A stretch of 64,000 nucleotides of DNA from Vreelandella salicampi. GTDB taxonomy: Bacteria; Pseudomonadota; Gammaproteobacteria; Pseudomonadales; Halomonadaceae. The translations under genes and the position numbers were made by a program. How positions within the stretch are numbered: the stretch's first letter is position 1; each line of letters begins with the position of its first letter. The stretch is taken from assembly GCF_013415105.1 (NCBI RefSeq), contig NZ_JACCDF010000007.1, positions 1 through 64,000 on the forward strand, given 5' to 3'. The notes under the pieces were generated by a model. That model had not been told where the DNA came from. It made no database searches and saw only the letters and a list, made by a program, of their open reading frames with translations. Below, piece by piece: positions 9,288 through 17,038 of the stretch.

Positions 9288-10361
9288 ATGACATCGCAAC
9301 ACACCAACGACGAGCCCAGCACAGCTGAAGGTATGGGGCTTTTCGAGCGTTTTCTTTCTCTATGGGTCGCGTTAGCGATTATCGCAGGCATTGCATTAGG
9401 CCAGTTTGCGCCCGCCATACCAGAGACGCTTTCGCGCTTTGAGTACGCGCAAGTGTCTATCCCCGTCGCAATACTCATCTGGGCCATGATTTTTCCGATG
9501 ATGGCGCAAATCGACTTCACGTCTATTCTGGGCGTTCGCCGCCAGCCCAAGGGGCTGATTATCACGACAACGGTCAACTGGCTGATCAAACCCTTTACCA
9601 TGTTCGCCATTGCCTGGTTTTTCTTAACCGTGCTGTTCCAACCTTTTATTGCCCCAGATTTGGCGAATCAATACTTGGCGGGCGCTATCTTGCTGGGCGC
9701 GGCACCTTGCACCGCGATGGTGTTTGTGTGGAGTTACCTCACTCGTGGCGACGCCGCTTATACCCTGGTTCAGGTGTCGCTTAACGACCTTATTATGCTT
9801 GTGGCCTTTGCTCCCATCGTGGTTTTCTTACTCGGGGTCTCCGACATCCAGGTGCCCTGGAACACCGTCGCTCTCTCCGTTGTGTTGTATATCGTGATAC
9901 CGCTGGCCGCCGGCTATATTACCCGGCAAACGCTGATCAAAAAACACGGCAGTGAGTGGTACGACAATGTTTTTATGAAACGCGTCGGGCCGATTACCCC
10001 GATGGGTCTAATCGTCACGCTGATTCTGCTGTTTGCTTTTCAGGGCGAAGTCATTCTGCAAAATCCGCTGCACATTGTGTTGATTGCGATTCCGCTGATT
10101 TTGCAAACCTTCCTGATCTTCTTTATCGCCTACGGCTGGGCGAAAGCATGGAAAGTGCCGCATAACGTTGCCGCACCAGGCGCGATGATTGGCGCTAGCA
10201 ACTTCTTCGAACTCGCCGTTGCCGCGGCCATCGCCCTGTTTGATATGCAGTCGGGCGCCGCCCTCGCGACCGTGGTGGGCGTGTTGGTTGAAGTGCCCTT
10301 AATGCTTGCCTTGGTACGCATCGCCAATAAAACGCGGCACCACTTTCCGGCAGCATCGTAA
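9288..10361 (+). CDS. acr3: Arsenite efflux permease of the ACR3 family
   Basis: Inner-membrane carrier of 357 residues with about ten hydrophobic segments that exports arsenite (and often antimonite) with the proton motive force. The invariant cysteine of ACR3 proteins is in GAAPCTAMVFVW (Cys141, TM4), and the conserved glutamate of TM9 in ASNFFELAVA. The ATG is preceded by AAGGGAA. Pairs functionally with the divergent arsC. No ArsA ATPase is seen, so it would work as a secondary transporter. Confidence 0.95.
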   Translation: MTSQHTNDEPSTAEGMGLFERFLSLWVALAIIAGIALGQFAPAIPETLSRFEYAQVSIPVAILIWAMIFPMMAQIDFTSILGVRRQPKGLIITTTVNWLIKPFTMFAIAWFFLTVLFQPFIAPDLANQYLAGAILLGAAPCTAMVFVWSYLTRGDAAYTLVQVSLNDLIMLVAFAPIVVFLLGVSDIQVPWNTVALSVVLYIVIPLAAGYITRQTLIKKHGSEWYDNVFMKRVGPITPMGLIVTLILLFAFQGEVILQNPLHIVLIAIPLILQTFLIFFIAYGWAKAWKVPHNVAAPGAMIGASNFFELAVAAAIALFDMQSGAALATVVGVLVEVPLMLALVRIANKTRHHFPAAS

Positions 10362-10477
10362 GGGCTAAAATACGCGTTAATGGTACATGTACCTAAGGCG
10401 CAAGACGCGCAGGATGAAGCGGGATACTTTCGGCGAAACACGCCAGATAGCGGCTAGACGTATTCAGGTAGGCGGTT

Positions 10478-11377
10478 TCAATTACCAACGCCCAGGCCCA
10501 GCCAAAGGGCCATGGCCAGAGAGTAGAGCGCCGTCTGCCCCAATACCGGGTTGAGCGCCGAACCGTCGTGTCGCCACAATTTCACGTTCAAACCCAACGC
10601 CGCCAAGCCGATACATCCCCACGCCAACCAGGTCCAGGGCGCAAGACCAATAGGCAGTGACACCAGCCACGGCCCCAACGTCAAAATGCTGAACAGCCAT
10701 CGAGTCGCTCGCGGACCCAGGCGCACCGCCAGGGTCAGCTTGCCCGCGCGAGCATCTGTGTGACGGTCACGCAAGTTGTTGACCACCAAGATGGCGGCTA
10801 CCGGTAACCCCACCAGCGAAGCAGCAAATATCGCCTCGCTATAAACCGGAGTCTGCTGGGCCAATAAGCTACCCAACACCGCCACCGGGCCAAAAAATAG
10901 CCAGACTGCCACTTCCCCTAGCCCTAGATTGGCATAGGGCCGTCGCCCACCGCTGTAACCGAGCACCCCCAGCAAAGCCAATCCGCCCAACACCCAAAGC
11001 AGCCAATGCCCGAAGATAACCAGCCACAGCCCGGTCGCGACGGCGATTCCCAGCATCAGCATCAGTCCCACTCGCAATTCACCGGCACTCAACAACCCGG
11101 CTTGAAGCGCACGCGTTGGCCCCAGGCGATCATGCTCATCCACCCCCGCTAACCCATCAAAAAGATCATTGGCCAGGTTCACCGCCAGTTGCAACGCCAA
11201 TGCACAAATCAGACACAAAATAGCGGTTAGCCAGGAGAAATGGTCCGGCGCGACCAATGTCTGTCCCAGCACGATTGGCCCCACCGCCGCCGGTAAGGTA
11301 CGTGGACGCAGAGCTTGCATCCAGATAGCCACCTTGTTCATGCCAAGGTCCGTTTGGAAATACTTGATACGCGTCAT
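10478..11377 (-). CDS. menA: 1,4-dihydroxy-2-naphthoate polyprenyltransferase (MenA-like)
   Basis: UbiA-superfamily integral membrane prenyltransferase of about 299 residues. MenA joins a polyprenyl chain to dihydroxynaphthoate in menaquinone synthesis. The N-terminal LRPRTLPAA signature, the first Asp-rich motif NDLFDGLAGVD and the second, DRHTDARAGK, are visible, as are about eight hydrophobic segments. A second possible start 12 codons later gives a more usual N-terminus; neither has a strong ribosome site. No other men gene is in the window, and relatives of Halomonas are generally ubiquinone users, so the true aromatic substrate is open. It diverges from a BASS transporter. Confidence 0.82.
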   Translation of the reverse strand: MTRIKYFQTDLGMNKVAIWMQALRPRTLPAAVGPIVLGQTLVAPDHFSWLTAILCLICALALQLAVNLANDLFDGLAGVDEHDRLGPTRALQAGLLSAGELRVGLMLMLGIAVATGLWLVIFGHWLLWVLGGLALLGVLGYSGGRRPYANLGLGEVAVWLFFGPVAVLGSLLAQQTPVYSEAIFAASLVGLPVAAILVVNNLRDRHTDARAGKLTLAVRLGPRATRWLFSILTLGPWLVSLPIGLAPWTWLAWGCIGLAALGLNVKLWRHDGSALNPVLGQTALYSLAMALWLGLGVGN

Positions 11378-11386
11378 CAACTCTCT

Positions 11387-11431
11387 ACTTAATATTACTT
11401 AGTTTTTTTACTTACTTACGTTAGCAACTTA
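11387..11431. repeat. Five ACTTA repeats in the menA-BASS divergent promoter
   Basis: The pentamer ACTTA occurs five times in the same orientation (starting at 11387, 11397, 11410, 11414 and 11427) inside a very AT-rich 105-bp divergent region. Such spaced direct repeats could be binding sites for an oligomeric regulator; chance in AT-rich DNA is also possible. Confidence 0.4.
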
Positions 11432-11484
11432 TTTTACCTACTATTTGTGTCTACCGTTCTGCCTACAGCTTTCAAGGAGCCGGA

Positions 11485-12375
11485 ATGTCCCCCGAATGGT
11501 TATCGCAGGTTCTCCTTCCCTGGGTGTTGGCCAGTGTGATGATGGCCATGGGTCTTAGCCTAACGAAAAGCGACTTCGCCCGTCCCTGGCGCCACCCACA
11601 TCGCCTATTGCTTGGCGCGAGCCTTCAGATTCTAGCATTGCCGTTGCTGGCCTGGGGGCTTGTGATGTTACTACCGCTTTCGCCGCTCGCTGCCGCCGGG
11701 TTGCTTCTGGTCTCGCTGGTGCCGGGGGGAGCGACCTCGAACATGTTCAGCTACCTAGTACAAGGGGATCTGGCGTTATCCGTCAGCTTGACCGCCATCG
11801 CTGCGGTGCTGGCACCCTTCACCTTACCGTTGGTCATGAGTTGGAATCTGGACGTGCTGGGATTGAGCAGCACAGGCCTGCGTTTGCCCTACTGGCATAC
11901 CGTCGGTCAGCTACTGCTTGTCACCTTAGTCCCCGTGCTCACCGGTATGTTGCTGCGCCGTATGCTTACGCCGGCAATACTCGAATGGCTATTGCCAAAG
12001 ATAAAGGTATTGACGGGCGTGGCGATGATTAGCGTGGTAACGGCATTGTTCGTTAGCCATGCGCAGCGTCTGCCTTCACTGTTCAGCATTGAAACGTTGG
12101 CGGTGCTGTTGATGTGCATGTTGAGCATGACGTTGGGGTATCAAGTGGCACGCCGTTTTCGCCTACCCAATACCAGTGTACGCGCCATCACCGTTGAGGT
12201 CGGCGTGCAAAACGCCGGTGTGGCGATGATGGTCGCTTTCACGCTTCTGCAACAGCCGGGCATGGGCTTGGTGCCACTTCTTTATGGTCTATTGATGAAC
12301 GTACCGGCATTCCTGTGGATGTTCACCTGCCTATGGCGAGATCGTCAGTTGACAGCCGCGCAACAACGTTCTTAA
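11485..12375 (+). CDS. Bile acid:sodium symporter (BASS) family transporter
   Basis: Integral membrane protein of 296 residues with nine or ten hydrophobic segments. The LVPGGATSNMFSYLVQGD and EVGVQNAGVAMM stretches match the two crossover-helix regions of BASS (ASBT-like) sodium-coupled carriers of organic anions. The same superfamily includes ACR3, but the ACR3 cysteine motif is absent here. The ATG follows AAGGAG. A TIGR01777-family gene follows 19 bp later, so the two probably form one unit. Substrate not readable; keto acids, bile acids or sulfur anions are typical. Confidence 0.88.
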   Translation: MSPEWLSQVLLPWVLASVMMAMGLSLTKSDFARPWRHPHRLLLGASLQILALPLLAWGLVMLLPLSPLAAAGLLLVSLVPGGATSNMFSYLVQGDLALSVSLTAIAAVLAPFTLPLVMSWNLDVLGLSSTGLRLPYWHTVGQLLLVTLVPVLTGMLLRRMLTPAILEWLLPKIKVLTGVAMISVVTALFVSHAQRLPSLFSIETLAVLLMCMLSMTLGYQVARRFRLPNTSVRAITVEVGVQNAGVAMMVAFTLLQQPGMGLVPLLYGLLMNVPAFLWMFTCLWRDRQLTAAQQRS

Positions 12376-12394
12376 AGGCTAAAATGGATGGCAT

Positions 12395-13327
12395 ATGACC
12401 CAAAATAGAGTGGCAATCACTGGGGCAACAGGGTTAATTGGCAGCCGCCTAGTGGAAAAGCTGGCGGCCCGGGGTACGCCCGTGACGGTACTGAGCCGCC
12501 GGCCTAAGGCGGCGGCAACCCGGTTCTCTCCAGCGCGTTTCCCACTGGTCACCGTAAAAGGCTACGCACCCCTCGACCCCGCGACGATCTCATCGGCGCT
12601 GGCTGACGCATTCGCCGTGGTGCACCTGGCGGGCGAGCCTATCGCGGCCCGCTGGACACCCGAGGTACGCACTGCCATCCGCCAGAGTCGTGAAGCCGGT
12701 ACTCGTGCCCTTGTCACTGCCATCGCTGGAATGTCTCACCGACCGACTACGCTGATTTCAGCGTCGGCGTGTCGCTATTACGGCGTTAGCAGCAGCAGGC
12801 GCTTTGTCGAAGACAGCCCCCCTGGCCCGGGCGGTGATTTATTGACCGATACCACGCACCGGTGGGAAGCCGAGGCGCAGCGCGCCGCCGCGTTCGGTCT
12901 GCGGGTGGTGATCCTGCGATTTGGCATTGTGTTAGCAGTTACCGAAAACGGGCGCGCCGTACTCAAACGTATACGCCCGTTTCTGGGTGGGCGCATCGGG
13001 TCGGGGCGGCAATGGGTTAGCTGGATCCACCACGAGGATGCGGTCGATATCCTGTTGCGCGCGCTAAACACCCCCGCAATGCAGGGAGCTTACAACGCCA
13101 CCTCCCCCTTTCCCGTGCCCATGTCTCAGGTGACCGACGCCTTCGCTCGCGTGTCGCGCAGTTTCATCCGCGTGCCAGTGCCCGGAAGAGTGATTCAGCA
13201 GTTACTTGGCGACGGTGCGACAGTCATTCTTGACGGTCAGCGCGTATATCCCGACCGACTGCAGGCCGAAGGATTTCAGTTTCGCTTCCCGCAGATCGGC
13301 CCGACCATCAACGACATTTTGTCTTGA
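12395..13327 (+). CDS. TIGR01777-family epimerase-like protein (YfcH-type SDR)
   Basis: Extended SDR of 310 residues. The N-terminal Rossmann motif ITGATGLIGSRL and the VVHLAGEPIAARWT motif are typical of the YfcH/TIGR01777 group, with SACRYYG near the usual catalytic position. These NAD(P)-binding proteins are widespread but their reaction is not established, except that some relatives affect cell division or photosystem assembly. It lies 19 bp behind the BASS transporter gene and shares its transcript. Full length. Confidence 0.88.
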   Translation: MTQNRVAITGATGLIGSRLVEKLAARGTPVTVLSRRPKAAATRFSPARFPLVTVKGYAPLDPATISSALADAFAVVHLAGEPIAARWTPEVRTAIRQSREAGTRALVTAIAGMSHRPTTLISASACRYYGVSSSRRFVEDSPPGPGGDLLTDTTHRWEAEAQRAAAFGLRVVILRFGIVLAVTENGRAVLKRIRPFLGGRIGSGRQWVSWIHHEDAVDILLRALNTPAMQGAYNATSPFPVPMSQVTDAFARVSRSFIRVPVPGRVIQQLLGDGATVILDGQRVYPDRLQAEGFQFRFPQIGPTINDILS

Positions 13328-13400
13328 ACCGCGACCGGCGCCAAATTGGGTAACGTGTTAGGCTTCTTCTGCGACCGAAATAGACGCGTGAGAAAGTATT

Positions 13401-13904
13401 TTGGCTCATACCACAAAAGCCCCCTGCATCGAAGACGCCTGGCAGGCACACCATCAAGAGCTATGTCGCTTTTTGCTCAAATACTGTGGTGACCGCGATG
13501 CAGCTGACGAGCTGCTACAGCGTGTTTATGCCAAAGCACTGGCGGACAGAGCAAACTTCTGCCAACTCGCTACGCCCAAAGCGTGGCTTTTCAAAGTCAC
13601 CAAACACCAATGGATCGACGAAAAGCGCCGCGCCAAAACATGGGTCAATGCCGATGATCTAGAGCTACCCGCTGAAACCCCTTCGCCGTCCGCTATTGAT
13701 AGCTTAGCTGACTGCATTGCCAGGGCCTTACCTCACTGCCCTCGCGAAGATGCCGACATTCTCTTTGAGTGCGACTTAAATGGCGTCAAACAAACCGACT
13801 ATGCTCAGCACAATGGCTTAACGCTAGCCGCTACCAAAGCCCGGCTACGCCGCGCGCGAATGCGCCTACGCGAACGATTGGTGGAGCAGTGCCATTACCT
13901 TTGA
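13401..13904 (+). CDS. ECF RNA polymerase sigma factor, SigZ-like
   Basis: Sigma-70-family factor of 167 residues with region 2 at residues 12-75 (ELCRFLLKYCGDRDAADELLQ-type helix and WLFKVTKHQWIDEKRR) and region 4 at about 105-160 (QTDYAQHNGLTLAATKARLRRARMRL-type HTH, given here only by its ends). It resembles the SigZ group. The only usable start is TTG, preceded by AGAAAG, because the next ATG lies inside region 2. No anti-sigma gene is adjacent. It is followed at 127 bp by the ArsP-like permease and thioredoxin-like genes, which are its probable targets. How it is activated cannot be told. Confidence 0.85.
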   Translation: MAHTTKAPCIEDAWQAHHQELCRFLLKYCGDRDAADELLQRVYAKALADRANFCQLATPKAWLFKVTKHQWIDEKRRAKTWVNADDLELPAETPSPSAIDSLADCIARALPHCPREDADILFECDLNGVKQTDYAQHNGLTLAATKARLRRARMRLRERLVEQCHYL

Positions 13905-14031
13905 CGAACAAGGGCGCGTTTGCTGCCATCGCGCGCTCCCTGGGGCGAAATAAAAATTTTACGTTTCTCGGCATCCTTTTCTCCCTTAGTGCGTCTTCTT
14001 GGTAACGCATTCTCAAATAAGGGAGAAAACC

Positions 14032-15042
14032 ATGTTGGAGGTTTTTACTTGGCTAGCCGACTGGCTAGTCTATGGACTGGGCGGGCTTGAGCCCGATAGC
14101 AAGCTAGCCAGTTCGCTACACTTTTTTGTGGAAGACACGACCAAAATCTTCGCCCTGCTCGTCGTGATGATTTATATCATCGCCCTTCTTCGCGCTTCTC
14201 TTAACCTTGAACGCGTTCGTCACTACATCCAGCAAAAAAATCGCTTTGCGGGTTACGGCTTAGGGGCCGGGTTTGGTGCCATCACACCGTTTTGCTCCTG
14301 CTCTAGCATTCCGCTGTTCCTCGGTTTTACCAGTGCGGGGATTCCTCTCGGTATCACCATGGCGTTTTTGTTTACCTCGCCCATCATTAATGAAGTTGCG
14401 GTCATCATGCTGTGGAGCCTTCTCGGCTGGGAATTCACGCTGGTATATATCGCGATTGGTATGATCGTTGGTATCGGCGGCGGTATGATTTTGGATACCT
14501 TGCGAGGTGAGCGCTGGCTAAAAGATTTTGCAGCCAAAGCTTATTCGCAAGCAGCGGAACGCCCTGCTACCGACCAACCTGTACCGGAAAAACCTTCGCT
14601 ATCCCTTAAAGACCGGCACGAATTCGCCCGAGATGAGTTAAAAGAGATCGTTGGCCGCATCTGGCAATGGGTGATTATCGGCGTTGGCTTAGGCGCCGCC
14701 CTTCACGGCTTTGTTCCTGATGGTTGGTTTGCAGAAAACCTCGGCAGTGGCCAGTGGTGGAACGTACCTGTTGCCGTCTTTGCCGGTTTGCCGCTTTATT
14801 CCAATGCGACCGGAGTCATTCCGGTGATGGAGAGCTTGATCCTTAAAGGCTTGCCTGTGGGTACAACACTCGCCTTTTGCATGAGCACCGTCGCGGCGAG
14901 CGTCCCCGAGTTTATTATGCTCAAACAGGTCATGCAGTGGCGTCTGCTGGCAATTATCTTCGTCATCTTGCTGGTCAATTTCATGATTGTCGGCTGGGTG
15001 ATTAACCTGCTGAGCCCTTGGCTGTTCAACGGCATGTTGTAA
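14032..15042 (+). CDS. ArsP-like permease (UPF0718/DUF318)
   Basis: Integral membrane protein of 336 residues with about eight hydrophobic segments in two halves separated by a charged cytosolic loop (about residues 160-215). The first half holds the TPFCSCSS motif (Cys88 and Cys90). This is the hallmark of the permease family that includes ArsP, the efflux carrier for trivalent organoarsenicals such as methylarsenite and roxarsone(III). The second half has a matching STVAASVPE repeat. The start is the ATG after AGGGAG, 11 codons inside the open frame. A small thioredoxin-like gene follows 21 bp later. Some family members are linked to other substrates, so ArsP is a likely role, not a proven one. 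Confidence 0.82.
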   Translation: MLEVFTWLADWLVYGLGGLEPDSKLASSLHFFVEDTTKIFALLVVMIYIIALLRASLNLERVRHYIQQKNRFAGYGLGAGFGAITPFCSCSSIPLFLGFTSAGIPLGITMAFLFTSPIINEVAVIMLWSLLGWEFTLVYIAIGMIVGIGGGMILDTLRGERWLKDFAAKAYSQAAERPATDQPVPEKPSLSLKDRHEFARDELKEIVGRIWQWVIIGVGLGAALHGFVPDGWFAENLGSGQWWNVPVAVFAGLPLYSNATGVIPVMESLILKGLPVGTTLAFCMSTVAASVPEFIMLKQVMQWRLLAIIFVILLVNFMIVGWVINLLSPWLFNGML

Positions 15043-15063
15043 CGCACTGAAAGGAGAATCACG

Positions 15064-15300
15064 ATGAAAAAGATTGAAGTTTTAGGCACCGGCTGCAAAA
15101 AGTGCACCACCACTGCCGAGCACATTGGTGCCGTCGCCAAAGAGCTCGGCATCGAAGCCTCGGTTGAAAAAGTCACCGACCCGGGCGTCATCATGAGCTA
15201 CCAAGTGATGTCGACGCCGGCCGTGGCAATCGACGGTAAACTCGCGCATAGCGGCAGCGTACCGGATCGCCGCAAAATCGAGACCATGCTCCAAGACTAA
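15064..15300 (+). CDS. Small thioredoxin-family redox protein
   Basis: A 78-residue protein with a thioredoxin-like beta-alpha-beta fold and an N-terminal CKKC motif (Cys11, Cys14) followed by the cis-proline in MSTPAVAIDG. It belongs to the 'redox-active disulfide protein 2' group that commonly accompanies UPF0718 permeases. It could pass metal(loid) or electrons to the permease cysteines or serve as the reductant of the ArsC proteins. The ATG follows AAGGAGA, 21 bp after the permease stop, so they are co-translated from one message. Confidence 0.88.
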   Translation: MKKIEVLGTGCKKCTTTAEHIGAVAKELGIEASVEKVTDPGVIMSYQVMSTPAVAIDGKLAHSGSVPDRRKIETMLQD

Positions 15301-15310
15301 CGGCGCGGCT

Positions 15311-15342
15311 GTTCCCCCACCATTACTTAACCATGGGGGAAC
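15311..15342 (+). terminator. Hairpin after the permease-thioredoxin unit
   Basis: A 9-bp perfect stem, GTTCCCCCA / TGGGGGAAC, with a 14-nt loop starts 11 bp after the thioredoxin-like stop; a short T-rich stretch follows. It separates the permease unit from the arsC2-arsH unit. Confidence 0.55.
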
Positions 15343-15375
15343 ATCTTCATGCTTGGCGTATCGTCCACTATGGCA

Positions 15376-15404
15376 TTGATGACATTCGATCATCCATATA
15401 TTAT
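15376..15404 (+). promoter_or_regulatory. Sigma-70 type promoter candidate for the arsC2-arsH unit
   Basis: TTGATG and TATTAT are separated by exactly 17 bp, 65 bp before the arsC2 ATG. With the preceding hairpin this supports a separate transcript for arsC2-arsH-CC/Se. A TATCGA stretch overlaps its -10 and recalls part of the arsC/acr3 palindrome, but the match is short. Confidence 0.5.
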
Positions 15405-15468
15405 CGAGGCTCGTCACCAAACGCTCTCGCTCACCCTCTGTCTCTGTTTCTGTTTCTAAGGAGACGCC

Positions 15469-15984
15469 ATGAACATCCTGTTTTTATGCGCGGGTAATTC
15501 TTGCCGCTCCATTTATGCAGAAGCCGTCTTCAACCATTATGCTCAACCACACCACCATGCTTACAGTGCTGGCAGCCACCCCACCGGCGAACTCAATCCA
15601 CAAACACTGGATTGGCTAGAGCAAGAAGGCATTTCAATCCAAGGACTTACGAGTAAATCCTGGGATGACATCGCTATCACACCGGATGTAGTCATTACCG
15701 TTTGCGATGATGCTGCTGGTGAAGTCTGCCCCCTTTATTTAGGTAAAGCACTCCGCGTGCACTGGGGCGTTCCTGACCCTTCTCATACCGAGGGTTCTAA
15801 TGCCGATGAAAACGAATCAGCGTTTTCTGCGACGTTCAACGCCCTCCATCAGGGTATCAAAGAGATGGCAACGCTACCCCTGGATGCGCTATCGCCTGCG
15901 GAACTTAAGACACAACTTAACGCCATACATCAGCATTTTCTTAGGACAATAATTCAGCATGACGACCAATACACGATGCGATGA
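15469..15984 (+). CDS. arsC: Second arsenate-reductase-like protein, LMW phosphatase fold
   Basis: A 171-residue protein with the CX5R loop at Cys7-Arg13 (CAGNSCR) and two later cysteines at 79 and 87 ([10 protein letters not shown]), so the thioredoxin-type three-cysteine arrangement is kept with one residue more spacing than in the first ArsC. It ends in about 30 extra residues past the usual ArsC length. Reduction of arsenate is expected. The ATG follows AAGGAGA. Its 3' end overlaps the arsH start by 26 bp, a sign of translational coupling. The extra tail and different spacing could mean a different redox partner than the first copy. Confidence 0.88.
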   Translation: MNILFLCAGNSCRSIYAEAVFNHYAQPHHHAYSAGSHPTGELNPQTLDWLEQEGISIQGLTSKSWDDIAITPDVVITVCDDAAGEVCPLYLGKALRVHWGVPDPSHTEGSNADENESAFSATFNALHQGIKEMATLPLDALSPAELKTQLNAIHQHFLRTIIQHDDQYTMR

Positions 15985-16687
15985 CCTTCCCAATATTGAC
16001 CGCGAGCTTTTCTCGGCGCCTTCCGCTGAGTCTTTAGACATGCCAGCCGATGTGACGCATGCGCCGCGTATTTTGCTGTTATATGGATCTCTACGTGAAC
16101 GCTCTTTCAGCCGCTTCGCCGTGGAGGAAGCAGCTCGGTTGTTACGCGCCATGGGTGCCGAAACACGTATTTTTAATCCCCGCGACTTGCCATTACCCGA
16201 TGCGGAAGAAGCAACACATCCGAAAGTAAACGAGCTACGTGAATTGGCAAAGTGGTCTGAAGGCATGGTGTGGTGCTCGCCTGAACGGCATGGCGCGATG
16301 ACCGCTATCATGAAAGCCCAAATCGACTGGATTCCATTAGCTCTAGGCGCCGTGCGTCCAACGCAAGGGAAAACACTCGCGGTTATGCAAGTATGCGGCG
16401 GCTCGCAGTCGTTTAATACGGTTAATCAGCTGCGTGTGCTAGGCCGTTGGATGCGCATGGTCACGATCCCCAATCAGTCTTCGATTCCCAAGGCATTTAT
16501 GGAGTTTGACGACAATGGGCGTATGAAACCTTCCACTTACTACGACCGTATCGTTGATGTGATGGAAGAGTTGGTCAAATTCACGCTACTGGTACGTGAA
16601 CGCACCCATGTCCTGACCGACCGCTACTCCGAACGCAAGGAATCAGCAGCCGAGCTTTCTGCCCGGGTAAACCAACGTTCTATCTGA
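15959..16687 (+). CDS. arsH: ArsH, NADPH-dependent FMN oxidoreductase
   Basis: Flavodoxin-fold protein of 242 residues. ArsH oxidises trivalent methylated and aromatic arsenicals to less toxic pentavalent forms. The FMN-phosphate loop [10 protein letters not shown] is at residues 43-52, the [18 protein letters not shown] block and the [13 protein letters not shown] block are typical of the family. Length equals the norm. The start lies inside arsC2 and the CC/Se gene follows after 19 bp, so the three form one operon. Together with the ArsP-like permease it extends the locus to organic arsenicals. Confidence 0.95.
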   Translation: MTTNTRCDDLPNIDRELFSAPSAESLDMPADVTHAPRILLLYGSLRERSFSRFAVEEAARLLRAMGAETRIFNPRDLPLPDAEEATHPKVNELRELAKWSEGMVWCSPERHGAMTAIMKAQIDWIPLALGAVRPTQGKTLAVMQVCGGSQSFNTVNQLRVLGRWMRMVTIPNQSSIPKAFMEFDDNGRMKPSTYYDRIVDVMEELVKFTLLVRERTHVLTDRYSERKESAAELSARVNQRSI

Positions 16688-16706
16688 TAGGGGCGCCAGC
16701 TTATTC

Positions 16707-17018
16707 ATGACGACAGACACCATCGACATTTCCCCCGATGCGGCCGCTTTTATTCATGAAAAAGGCGGTGTGCTAACCGTCAGGCTTTCACCACGCCATG
16801 GCTGTTGTGGGGGCATAGCAAACCTTGCCGTAGCGGAAGCGCGCCCACCAGGCACGCCGTCACATTTCACCCGCTGCGAACACGATGGCATCACGCTTTA
16901 CATCGCACCGGAGCTTGAGGGAGAAGGGTTACGTGTTGACGTGGAAGGCTTTTGGAAGCTGCGACGGCTTTACGTTGACGGCGCGGCGATAAAATCACCG
17001 CGCCGTGGATCGGCTTAA
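16707..17018 (+). CDS. CC/Se-motif family protein
   Basis: A 103-residue protein whose only distinctive feature is HGCCGG (Cys33-Cys34 followed by two glycines). I recognise this as the CC/Se-motif family, in which some members carry selenocysteine at one of the paired positions; here both codons are ordinary TGT. Function is unestablished. A vicinal cysteine pair could bind arsenite or another thiophilic species or act in redox. It is the last gene of the arsC2-arsH unit, 19 bp behind arsH. No signal peptide or membrane segment. Ends 20 bp before a convergent gene. Confidence 0.75.
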   Translation: MTTDTIDISPDAAAFIHEKGGVLTVRLSPRHGCCGGIANLAVAEARPPGTPSHFTRCEHDGITLYIAPELEGEGLRVDVEGFWKLRRLYVDGAAIKSPRRGSA

Positions 17019-17038
17019 CGTATCAATAAGCCCTCTTT

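Noticed and set aside
10382-10393. Palindrome GGTACATGTACC after acr3
   Set aside because: Short, between two convergent 3' ends, and no T-run or promoter next to it; likely chance.
16803-16808. Possible selenocysteine in the CC/Se protein
   Set aside because: Both codons are TGT; there is no in-frame TGA and no sign of a SECIS element.
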